Below are positions 35,080-41,780 of a DNA stretch of 60,308 bases, piece after piece (within the stretch, counting starts at the first letter, position 1; every line of letters begins with the position of its first letter). A model generated the notes under the pieces. It was not told the origin of the DNA. It saw only the letters and a program-made list of their open reading frames with translations, and made no database searches. The position numbers and the translations under genes are program-made. Location of the stretch: contig JAFVAL010000075.1 of the NCBI GenBank assembly GCA_017480565.1, forward strand, positions 1 through 60,308, written 5' to 3'. This stretch comes from Lachnospiraceae bacterium. GTDB taxonomy: Bacteria > Bacillota > Clostridia > Lachnospirales > Lachnospiraceae.

Positions 35080-35310
35080 TCATGTGTCATTTATATCAAT
35101 TCCCTTCTGTCCGGCTAATTCTTTCAGCCGTACATACTTTTCCCGATTCGGATGATGATTATTGATCCCCGCTTCCCATATGGATACAGTGCTTCGGCTC
35201 GATCCAACCAACTCTGCAAATTTCACCTGACTCAGTTCATATGCATTTCTGATTAAGCAGATCCTTTTGCCATACCCCGGCTTGCAGAACCTTGTGTATT
35301 CATCCAGCAA
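35080..35310 (-). CDS. XRE-family helix-turn-helix regulator
   Basis: About 76 aa or slightly more. HTH of the Xre/Cro type: ICLIRNAYELSQVKFAELVG, then SSRSTVSIWEAG. The given start is a TTG only two bases after GGAGG. Sensible coding (NEILEIDPEELLDEY) continues upstream of it to a TAA with no ATG, GTG or TTG at a good distance from the ribosome site GAAAGGA; the codon there is ATA. The start codon may be mutated or unusual. It precedes the Zn-macrodomain gene by about 30 bases on the same strand and is the likely local regulator. Confidence 0.7.
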   Translation of the reverse strand: MLDEYTRFCKPGYGKRICLIRNAYELSQVKFAELVGSSRSTVSIWEAGINNHHPNREKYVRLKELAGQKGIDINDT

Positions 35311-35376
35311 TTCCTCCGGATCAATCTCCAGTATCTCATTTGAGCAAGTGCAATTCTCATGTATGCGTTCCTTTCT

Positions 35377-36573
35377 TTACAAGCCGACCGCCTTAAGTGC
35401 CTGATCAAGATCCGCTATTATATCCTCCGGATCCTCTAATCCTACGCTAAACCGGATAAAGCCCTTCCGGAACTTTTCCGGATATAAATTGATCCGCTCA
35501 TCGTAGCTGGGCTGTGGAAAGATCAGACTTTCATCGTGTCCCAGCGAGACCGCAAAGGTCACGACTTTTAGCGCTGCGCAGAATCTTTCAACGGTCTTAT
35601 CGTCCGTATCCACGCCAAAAGAGATCACGCCGCCGTATCCGTTTTTCATTTGCCGTTTTGCCAGCTCATGTCCGGGATTGCTCGGTAGTCCGGGATATGA
35701 AACAAATGTTACATTCTCCCGCTCTTCCAGCCATTCAGCAATCCTCTGGGAAGATTCATTGATACGCTGCATGCGAAGTGGATAGGTTACAGATCCTCGG
35801 AATATCTGCCATGCATTAAACGGACTGATGACAGAGCCCACATTCACCTGAGCCTCATAACGGATGCGATCCATTGTTTCCAGATCATTTGAAATGATCG
35901 CACCTCCCTGTGCGTCACCGTGCCCGTTAATAAACTTGGTTAGTGCCTCTACAACGAAATCCGCACCAAGCTCTAATGGTTTCTGATTAATGGGCGATGC
36001 AAATGTATTATCCACAGAAACAACCGCGCCATTTTCATGGGCGATTTTTACAATCGCTTCTATATCTGTTACTCCGTTTGTGGGATTATCCGGCGTTTCA
36101 ATATGCACAAGCCTTGTCCCCGGCGTGATCGCTTTCTTCACAGCTTCCAAATCTGTCATATCCACCATGACCGTTTCTACACCGAACTTGCGGTTAAACA
36201 GTTCATGGAACATGCGATATACCGCCATATAGCTGACATTGGGGTAGATCACACGGTCACCCGTCTTAAGAAGCGTCCAGAACAATGCATGGAGTGCTCC
36301 TACTCCGCTCGCGAGCACAATGGCATCATCAGCATCATGCAGCGCAGCAATTTTCTCCTCCAGCCAATGCTGGTTAGGATTACCGTTTCTGGAATACATA
36401 AGGAGATCTGTTGAGGAATAGTTCACCCCGGAAAGATCATCGGGCAGCTTGTAGCTGTTTGCCATATGAAGTGGTCTTCTAACTGCACCGGTTCCCTCGT
36501 CATAATCTGTCCCGGTATGGATAGCCTGTGTTGTGATATCGTATCCCTTATATTTGTTTTCTTTCTTTGCCAT
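35377..36573 (-). CDS. Transsulfuration-type PLP enzyme (cystathionine/methionine gamma-lyase-like)
   Basis: 398 aa, Cys/Met-metabolism PLP-dependent family. PLP-binding Lys in VEALTKFINGHGDAQGG near residue 213; other blocks are DITTQAIHTGT at the start, YSRNGNPNQHWLEEKIAALH, ASGVGALHALFW, ETPDNPTNGV and the C-terminal FIRFSVGLEDPEDIIADL. The family includes cystathionine gamma-synthase, beta/gamma-lyases and methionine gamma-lyase; sequence alone does not separate them. AGGAGAGG precedes ATG 36573. It lies directly downstream of an RlmD-like tail and 28-bp repeats, as does the tfoX fragment at the next repeat copy, so it is probably a cassette cargo gene. Confidence 0.88.
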   Translation of the reverse strand: MAKKENKYKGYDITTQAIHTGTDYDEGTGAVRRPLHMANSYKLPDDLSGVNYSSTDLLMYSRNGNPNQHWLEEKIAALHDADDAIVLASGVGALHALFWTLLKTGDRVIYPNVSYMAVYRMFHELFNRKFGVETVMVDMTDLEAVKKAITPGTRLVHIETPDNPTNGVTDIEAIVKIAHENGAVVSVDNTFASPINQKPLELGADFVVEALTKFINGHGDAQGGAIISNDLETMDRIRYEAQVNVGSVISPFNAWQIFRGSVTYPLRMQRINESSQRIAEWLEERENVTFVSYPGLPSNPGHELAKRQMKNGYGGVISFGVDTDDKTVERFCAALKVVTFAVSLGHDESLIFPQPSYDERINLYPEKFRKGFIRFSVGLEDPEDIIADLDQALKAVGL

Positions 36574-36597
36574 GATTCAACCTCTCCTTATTTTTTT

Positions 36598-36678
36598 CTG
36601 ACATCTATCTCACAGCCACAACTCTCCGACATCTAACTTGGCAACTCAACATAGTGACATCTAACGTGGCAACTCAAC
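36598..36678. repeat. 28-bp tandem repeats, about three units (copy A)
   Basis: Two near-identical 28-bp units (36651-36678 and 36623-36650; minus-strand core GTTGAGTTGCC-A-CGTTAGATGTC) and a degenerate third. A diverged set of the same units lies at 38770-38858. Both sets sit between an RlmD-like tail and the ribosome site of the next minus-strand gene. No spacers, so not CRISPR. Confidence 0.75.
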
Positions 36679-36793
36679 TCTCACACTTTTTGAGCCTTTT
36701 TGCCTTTTGATAAGTTACCGAGAAGCGTTTGTACTGCTCGATGCTAAATTTGCCCGATTGCCCGAAAACCGCAGTATTACTGGGCTTTCGCGG

Positions 36794-36943
36794 CTATTTT
36801 CCTTCGACCCTTGACATCAAACAGACCGTCTCGACGTGCCCCGAGACAGCAGTATGGATGTCACCCGTATGAGGGAACATATCCAAAATTCCGTCCGTAT
36901 GCGGAAACATATCTATAGATATGCCTGTTGTCGGGAACATATC
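36794..36943 (-). repeat. RlmD/RumA-like C-terminal tail, copy A
   Basis: 49 codons ending in TAG. Two 30-bp units encode DMFPTTGISI and DMFPHTDGIL; a third, extended unit runs DMFPHTGDIHTAVSGHVETV, then CLMSRVEGK. 'DMFP.T.HVETV.L..R' is the C-terminal signature of 23S rRNA uracil-5 methyltransferases (compare DMFPGSEHVETVCCL in the intact gene at 41777-43018). About 110 bp are nearly identical to copy B at 38973-39119. The region 36574-37137 holds this tail, the 28-bp repeats and a PIN-like remnant; I see no intact gene in it. Confidence 0.8.
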
Positions 36944-37065
36944 AATCCATCTAATACGGGCAGTAAGGGCAAAACAATTGTGCCGACTCTTTGAGCAACC
37001 TCAAAAGAGGGTCCTTTCATATGAAAACTAGAGCAGATAACGTTACTATCTATAAATATCAGCAC
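36913..37065 (-). pseudogene. Possible PIN-domain protein remnant
   Basis: 50-codon frame from a GTG at 37065 (AAGGAG lies 6 bases upstream) to TAG 36913. The first residues VLIFIDSNVICSSF resemble the start of PIN-domain toxins ('xxIFIDTNVIxSAL', with the catalytic Asp in place). After about 25 codons the frame runs into the RlmD-like tail (copy A) in another reading phase and is no longer protein-like. It lies directly behind a copy of the fic operator array. The recognition rests on few residues. Confidence 0.35.
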
Positions 37066-37084
37066 GTTTTTCTCCTTACATCTT

Positions 37085-37136
37085 TTTCATCCAACCACAA
37101 TCTATTTCATCCAAATCAGCCCGTTTTTGGACGAAA
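37085..37136. promoter_or_regulatory. Operator array, 3' side of fic (three sites)
   Basis: TTTCATCCAA at 37085 and 37105 and the inverted TTGGACGAAA at 37127: start-to-start distances 20 and 22 bases. Same motif and spacing as the array in the fic promoter (38209-38280). It ends two bases before the fic stop codon and directly precedes the PIN-like remnant. Confidence 0.7.
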
Positions 37137-37137
37137 T

Positions 37138-38199
37138 TCATTGACTGTCAGCCCTGACATAGAAGGTGCTCCTTCCTGAACCCTGCCGGAATATTTTTCC
37201 TTCTTCTGTCAGTTTTTTTAATGCTGCCAGCGCTGATGACCTTCCTATACTCGGGCAATGAGCAACAACATCAGCACCAGTAAACTTTCCGATTTTTTCT
37301 TCTGTATATCTCTTTACAATGTCATATGCTGTACTGCCCGATCCGCTTTCAGACATTAATCCAACACGCTCCTCAAACTCCGTATAGCAGGCCAGAATTG
37401 CCTGCAGCATATATCTTATAAATGGAGTCGGATCGTTTTCTTCCTCATGCCATCCTGCATCTGATTCCTCAAGCGTATCGTAGTATCGATCCTTTGTTTT
37501 CTCTATCTGCTTTTCGATACTGATATATTTTCCAACGCTATAACCGTTTTTATACAATAAGAGCAATGTCAGCAGTCTGCTCATTCTCCCGTTGCCATCA
37601 TTGAACGGATGGATGCAAAGAAAATCGCAGATAAATGTCGGAATCAATATCAAAGAATCTATTTTCTCATTTGCTATAGCCTGTTCATAAGCGTTGCATA
37701 AATTCTCCACAGCTTCCGGTGTGTCATAAGGCGAGATAGGTGTGAATCTGGTAACTACCGATCCATCAGGCTTTGTTTCGTTGATATAGTTCTGAACATT
37801 CTTAAAATGTCCACCATAAGAAAAGCCGGCCCTCTTTAAAAGATCGCGATGAAGCTGCAATATGTAAGAAGGACGAATTGGAATATATTCATTGCTCTCA
37901 TGAATTGTATTCAGCACATCCCTGTAGCCCATGATTTCATCCTCATCACGGTTTCTGGGCGTTGTCTTTTCTTCAAACAACTGTTTCATGCGAGTACTTG
38001 TCGTAACGATCCCCTCGATTTTGTTGGAAGCTTCTGTACTCTGTATCTTTGCTATCTCGACTAAACGATCAAGTTCTACCGGCTTCTGCCGGATGAACAA
38101 ATCCTGTCTTCCTTTGCATTCATGAATCTTTGCAACAAGATTTAGTATATCAGTGTCCCAGGCCTTTTCTACAAGCCTGCTATAGTCAAACGATCTCAT
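37138..38199 (-). CDS. Fic-domain protein with inhibitory motif and C-terminal winged helix
   Basis: 353 aa. Fic motif HPFNDGNGRMSR at residues 197-208, the complete active site for AMP (or other nucleotide) transfer. The inhibitory helix motif (S/T)xxxE(G/N) is present before it as SNKIEG at 58-63, so this is a class II Fic protein whose Glu62 blocks the ATP site. The C-terminal 80 residues form a winged-helix domain (IGKFTGADVVAHCPSIGRSS, then KKLTEEGKIFRQ) that could bind DNA. GGAGC precedes ATG 38199. The gene is flanked on both sides by copies of one operator array, pointing to autoregulation. The target protein is unknown. Confidence 0.9.
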   Translation of the reverse strand: MRSFDYSRLVEKAWDTDILNLVAKIHECKGRQDLFIRQKPVELDRLVEIAKIQSTEASNKIEGIVTTSTRMKQLFEEKTTPRNRDEDEIMGYRDVLNTIHESNEYIPIRPSYILQLHRDLLKRAGFSYGGHFKNVQNYINETKPDGSVVTRFTPISPYDTPEAVENLCNAYEQAIANEKIDSLILIPTFICDFLCIHPFNDGNGRMSRLLTLLLLYKNGYSVGKYISIEKQIEKTKDRYYDTLEESDAGWHEEENDPTPFIRYMLQAILACYTEFEERVGLMSESGSGSTAYDIVKRYTEEKIGKFTGADVVAHCPSIGRSSALAALKKLTEEGKIFRQGSGRSTFYVRADSQ

Positions 38200-38208
38200 G
38201 ATAGCTCC

Positions 38209-38280
38209 TTTCGTCCAGTGTCATTTCTTTTCATCCAATAATACTTCATTTTGGACGAAAAATCAATATATTGGACAAAA
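38209..38280 (-). promoter_or_regulatory. fic promoter with four operator sites
   Basis: Promoter TTGATT (38261-38266), 17 bases, TATTAT (38238-38243) on the minus strand. Four sites of one 10-mer lie across it: TTTCGTCCAG 38209, TTTCATCCAA 38229, TTGGACGAAA 38251, TTGGACAAAA 38271. Spacing is 20, 22 and 20 bases, so all face the same side of the helix; the outer pairs point towards each other. Confidence 0.75.
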
Positions 38281-38329
38281 AACATCCGCAGCTCTCAAAA
38301 TATAAGCCACGGGTATACGCGTTATTCGT

Positions 38330-38521
38330 TTAAGCCTCAACCTCGTCAGTCAGCCCTGACTTGAACTCGACCACCAACTTCTCATCATAGACCGTGATCT
38401 TCTCAATAAGCCTTCGCGCTAAAGCTTCGCTGTATTCTGCAACCGCCTCAGTCTGCTCGTCCAGGAAAGAAATCAGGTCTTCCATCCGCTCCTGAAGACT
38501 TCGACTAAAATCAAATTTCAA
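38330..38521 (-). pseudogene. C-terminal remnant of a serine recombinase (DUF4368 type)
   Basis: 63 codons. The end (YSEALARRLIEKITVYDEKL, then VVEFKSGLTDEVEA) is the typical C-terminus of large serine recombinases of conjugative transposons ('...aLvrqLIEkvTVyddkl.veFKSG'). The catalytic and zinc-ribbon parts are missing and no ribosome site precedes the first Met. It shows that a mobile element once occupied this place. It lies 130 bases upstream of fic on the same strand. Confidence 0.75.
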
Positions 38522-38654
38522 ATTTCGGATTTACTCAAGAAGGATCCCGGAAATACAGGCTTTCCAGGATCCTCGTTGACTTCATACCCATTTTCTTTGA
38601 CTAAATCCTTGACTAAAAACCGACTTCCTTGACTAAATCTACTCTGTTGACATA

Positions 38655-38756
38655 CTAATAGATGATGTATTCTCCCATCATCGCTCGATATGACACGTCA
38701 TCCAATTCTGACAACTGCTCCAGAATAAAATCCAAGTATTCTTTGCTTGATGCCAT
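38655..38756 (-). pseudogene. tfoX N-terminal fragment
   Basis: ATG 38756 follows GGAGG with 9 bases spacing. The 33-codon frame encodes MASSKEYLDFILEQLS, then YRAMMGEYIIY, and a stop. This is the exact beginning of TfoX/Sxy N-terminal-domain proteins (about 105 aa), which continue after GEYI.Y. The stop and unrelated bases follow, so the gene is cut. The gap 38522-39131 contains this fragment, 28-bp-like repeats and RlmD-like tail copy B and no intact gene. Confidence 0.75.
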
Positions 38757-38769
38757 AAATCAATTCCTC

Positions 38770-38858
38770 CGACATCTAAATCACAGCTTCAACCTTATCA
38801 TAAAAACATCTAAACCACTAACTCAACCCTATGACATCTAAATGGCCTACTCAACCCT
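38770..38858. repeat. 28-bp tandem repeats, diverged (copy B)
   Basis: Three imperfect units with the minus-strand core GGTTGAG...TTTAGATGTC, period 28-34 bases, ending at the tfoX ribosome site. Same position relative to the tail and the next gene as copy A. Confidence 0.65.
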
Positions 38859-38972
38859 CCAAGCGAAGCGATTGATATGTTCTGACAGGAGCGATTTTTA
38901 TGGTCAAATCAGCTCACTACCGCTGACGGTCAGATGCCCGAAAAGCCCATAAATCAAGCACTTTTCCGCGCA

Positions 38973-39119
38973 TTACTTCTGAACCCGTGACATCAATACT
39001 ACCGTCTCCACATGCCCCGAGACAGCAGTGTGGATGTCACCCGTATGAGGGAACATATCCAAAATTCCGTCCGTATGCGGAAACATATCTACAGATATGC
39101 CTGTTGTCGGGAACATATC
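38973..39119 (-). repeat. RlmD/RumA-like C-terminal tail, copy B
   Basis: 48 codons: DMFPTTGISV, DMFPHTDGIL, then DMFPHTGDIHTAVSGHVETV and VLMSRVQK, stop TAA. It lies in the same reading frame as the DUF1016 gene, separated from it only by that gene's TGA (39132) and four codons. Nearly identical to copy A over about 110 bp. Confidence 0.8.
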
Positions 39120-39131
39120 TACAGCCTTGAA

Positions 39132-40340
39132 TCACGAATCTTCTTGGGTTTCTTTCTTCTGCAGCGTGAGCTTGTACTCTTCTTCGGCAATCTCTACCTG
39201 CTGCTGGATCTGCTCCGCTGTAGGCAGGTATTCCTGTATCTCCTTTATTTTCACATTATCATATGTCGCCACGCCCATCGGAGTCGTGATTCCCTGAAAC
39301 GCTAATTGAACCTCGGTGCGATCCATATCTTTGCAAATCAGAAGTCCGATCGTCGGATTGTCGCTATCCCTTCGGATGAATTCATTGACGGCATTTACAT
39401 AGAAATTCAGCTTCCCAGCGAACTCCGGGTCAAAAGGCTTAACCTTTAATTCCAACACAACATAGCACCGCAAATAAATATGGTAGAACAGCAAATCAAG
39501 CTTTCTGGTTTTCCCGGATACGACGATCTCCTTCTGCCTTCCGACAAAAGCCCAGCCTTCGCCAAGTTCGAGCAGGAATCTGGTCATTCTCTGCTCAATG
39601 GCAGTTTCCAGTGCTTCCTCATCGTATTCTTCTGGAAGAGATACAAAGCCGAGATCATAATTCCCCTTTAACAGTTCTTGCGCAAGTTTCCCTTGTGGAA
39701 CCGGAAGCTGCTGATCAAAATTTGTAATTGCAGTACCCACCGAATGGTACATGTCAGCACGGATGATGTTATCAAGAGCATTTCGACTCAAACCATCTTC
39801 AACTGTCTTTTTAATATAAAACAACGCTTCTTCGATTGTTTCACATTTTTGAACGATAAGAACATGGTGCATCCAAGGAACAAACGCAAAAACTGAAGGA
39901 AAGAGCAATTCTGAATCAAGCTGCTTCAGTTTTGGCTCTTGAATTACTGAAGCAACTTGCTTCAGTTTTAAGCTGCTTGTATCGATTTGATTTTCCAAAT
40001 CCGAAATTAGATGGGCTGTTTCGCCTGCTGAAGCGTAAAATATATACCACTGCTTCATGAACCATAAATTGCGAGCGGAGAATCCTTTTGCTTTCGGAAA
40101 TTCGGCTTGAAGATCAAGACTAACCTGCTCGACGATTCCGCTGCCCCATTTTTCCTCTATTTTACGAGTGGCAAGGTCTCTACCAAGCTGCCAATTGAAA
40201 AGAAGTTGTTCGGAATTCACTTTTACCGCAGCTTTTATTTGGGCATTGCGAAAACGCTGCTTAATATCGTGTATCCACTGCGCATATTCCTTGTCAAGCG
40301 TAATATCGTGAGAGCTGACTGCTCTTGGTTTTTCACTCAT
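39132..40340 (-). CDS. DUF1016/YhcG-type PD-(D/E)XK nuclease domain protein
   Basis: 402 aa. The N-terminal DUF1016 helical domain (residues 15-190: LLFNWQLGRDLATRKIEEKW, FSARNLWFMKQWYIFY, WMHHVLIVQK) precedes a PD-(D/E)XK nuclease domain with KLDLLFYHIYLRCYVVLELK near 285-305 (D...ExK). YhcG-type proteins are found in defence islands and near restriction systems; their role is not established. Strong AGGAGG before ATG 40340. A truncated XRE regulator lies directly upstream and RlmD-like tails lie on both sides, so the pair behaves like one cassette. One in-frame TGA separates it from the DMFP tail downstream. Confidence 0.88.
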   Translation of the reverse strand: MSEKPRAVSSHDITLDKEYAQWIHDIKQRFRNAQIKAAVKVNSEQLLFNWQLGRDLATRKIEEKWGSGIVEQVSLDLQAEFPKAKGFSARNLWFMKQWYIFYASAGETAHLISDLENQIDTSSLKLKQVASVIQEPKLKQLDSELLFPSVFAFVPWMHHVLIVQKCETIEEALFYIKKTVEDGLSRNALDNIIRADMYHSVGTAITNFDQQLPVPQGKLAQELLKGNYDLGFVSLPEEYDEEALETAIEQRMTRFLLELGEGWAFVGRQKEIVVSGKTRKLDLLFYHIYLRCYVVLELKVKPFDPEFAGKLNFYVNAVNEFIRRDSDNPTIGLLICKDMDRTEVQLAFQGITTPMGVATYDNVKIKEIQEYLPTAEQIQQQVEIAEEEYKLTLQKKETQEDS

Positions 40341-40364
40341 ATATTTTATCCCTCCTGTGGTAAC

Positions 40365-40532
40365 TCAATTCTCAATCTTCAGCTGCGTGCCATCCGGCAG
40401 CGTGAAAGATTGCTCAAACGTCACATCAAGAGCATCAGCAATCGCCTTCAGCTCTTCTATCGTCAAAGTATCTCTCTTCAGCTGCTTCGAGAAATTCCTT
40501 GATTTCAAGCCTTTTATGGCTTCCCTGCTATT
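40365..40532 (-). pseudogene. N-terminally truncated XRE regulator
   Basis: 55 codons ending at TGA 40365. SREAIKGLKSRNFSKQLKRD, then TLTIEELKAIADALDVTFEQ, then FTLPDGTQLKIEN is the second half of an Xre-type HTH protein (compare '...LkkIADALdc.feqsF.LPDG'). There is no start codon; the front is replaced by RlmD-like tail copy C, which overlaps it by a few bases. It would have preceded the DUF1016 gene as its regulator. Confidence 0.7.
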
Positions 40533-40560
40533 TCACTTTTGACATCAAGACCACTGTCTC
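40528..40560 (-). repeat. RlmD/RumA-like C-terminal tail, copy C (short)
   Basis: ETVVLMSKVK and TAG on the minus strand, matching the end of copies A and B (ETV-V/C-LMSRV). Only the last 11 codons are left. It directly abuts the truncated XRE gene. Confidence 0.6.
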
Positions 40561-40600
40561 AGTGAATTACTTATTTCGGAACAAATCGAAAAATGGGTAT

Positions 40601-41308
40601 TTATCGGTCAAATCTAAATAAATCAGGTATGGCATCCCGTCCGAATGTCAGTATACCCATCCTGTACATCGCTTTGGCGTGGATCCTGTCATGCCAGATA
40701 AAGCGTCTTAAAACCTTTCGCACCGACCATTGCTCATCGTAACTGCCTGCTATAGGCTCAAGGGATAAGTAACCAGTAATGGATTCAAGTGATTCAAAGC
40801 CTTTTGCCCTGCAGGAAACGATTGTTCCTTCATTGTCGGCCTCCGCACCGACTTCGGAGAAATAGTACTCGTTGACATTCTTCGTGTGCTGATACATTTC
40901 CTCCGCGGTACGAGGCACTGAACCGTAAAATGTCTTGCGATAAGGAAGAACGCTTTTGTGCTTATCGGGAAATGAAAGGTAAAGCGCATAAAAATCCTCT
41001 GCGGATTTCATAGCCAGAGATTTGAGATATTTGTATTCTTCGGCTGTCAAAGGCCTTTCTTCTGTAGTAAACAAGACATCACTATCCGCATCGCTGATCT
41101 GCAGAACGGATTTCTTTTCCTGTATGATTTCAACAGAATAATTGTCAAGCGGCGTTTCACCCAGCCATAATTGATACCGCCGTATTTCTTGCGGCATCTT
41201 TAGTATTGCTTCTTCTTTCGAGGCACCTCTTGCAAAGGCTCCAACAAAGCTGTTGGCATACAGAATACTATCGTTGCCATTATGTTCCCATACGCAATCT
41301 ATTAACAT
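40601..41308 (-). CDS. DinB-like/HicB-like hypothetical protein
   Basis: 235 aa; GGAGG precedes ATG 41308. The N-terminus (CVWEHNGNDSILYANSFVGA, then FARGASKEEAILKMPQEIRR) looks like a small HicB/UPF0150-type fold. The C-terminus (EQWSVRKVLRRFIWHDRIHA, then KAMYRMGILTF) resembles a DinB-superfamily helix bundle with possible metal His residues. I do not recognise a named protein with both parts. It is the last intact gene before the rlmD-side core region, and the RlmD-like tails begin 40 bases after its stop. Confidence 0.5.
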   Translation of the reverse strand: MLIDCVWEHNGNDSILYANSFVGAFARGASKEEAILKMPQEIRRYQLWLGETPLDNYSVEIIQEKKSVLQISDADSDVLFTTEERPLTAEEYKYLKSLAMKSAEDFYALYLSFPDKHKSVLPYRKTFYGSVPRTAEEMYQHTKNVNEYYFSEVGAEADNEGTIVSCRAKGFESLESITGYLSLEPIAGSYDEQWSVRKVLRRFIWHDRIHAKAMYRMGILTFGRDAIPDLFRFDR

Positions 41309-41330
41309 TTTTACCTCCGCAAATGGGAAT

Positions 41331-41780
41331 CTATAAATCTAATTGAAGAACTATTTCTTCACCGTTCATCTCCCCTGTGTCACGAAAACCTGCTTGGCGA
41401 TACACAGATAGTGCATGAGTATTGGCTTCTTTGGTTGATAAACGGATATTGTTTGCGTTATGATCTTTAAAATACTGGATGATTACCTGCAGTGCCGCTG
41501 TTCCGTACCCCTTTCCCTGAAAGCTTTCATCAATCATAAATCTCCATAACCAATATCTGTCATTCGGATCCTCATAGTCCTCATCAAAAGCGAACATGGT
41601 AAAGCCAATCATTTTACCATCACATGTAATAGCAAACGGACGAGCTACCTTTTCATTTTCTTTTGCAGCTTTCCAGGAATTTTCATTTGAAGCGATATAT
41701 TGCACTTGATTGCTTGCGACTTTCAGCTTAAAGCATTGTTTCATGTTATCATCTGAAAGATTGATTAGTTCGATTTTCAT
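41331..41780 (-). CDS. GNAT-family N-acetyltransferase
   Basis: 149 aa. The acetyl-CoA loop RFMIDESFQGKGYGTAALQ (R/Q-x-x-G-x-G/A) is near residue 85, followed by RLSTKEANTHALSVYRQAGFRDTG, as in PaiA/Bltd-type polyamine acetyltransferases. Its ATG overlaps the rlmD stop (ATGA), so it is coupled to rlmD. Substrate not known; spermidine-like amines are a family-based guess. Confidence 0.85.
   Translation of the reverse strand: MKIELINLSDDNMKQCFKLKVASNQVQYIASNENSWKAAKENEKVARPFAITCDGKMIGFTMFAFDEDYEDPNDRYWLWRFMIDESFQGKGYGTAALQVIIQYFKDHNANNIRLSTKEANTHALSVYRQAGFRDTGEMNGEEIVLQLDL

Noticed and set aside
36598-36678. Short regular repeats suggesting a CRISPR array
   Set aside because: The 28-bp units are contiguous with no spacers, only two to three copies exist and no cas gene is present.
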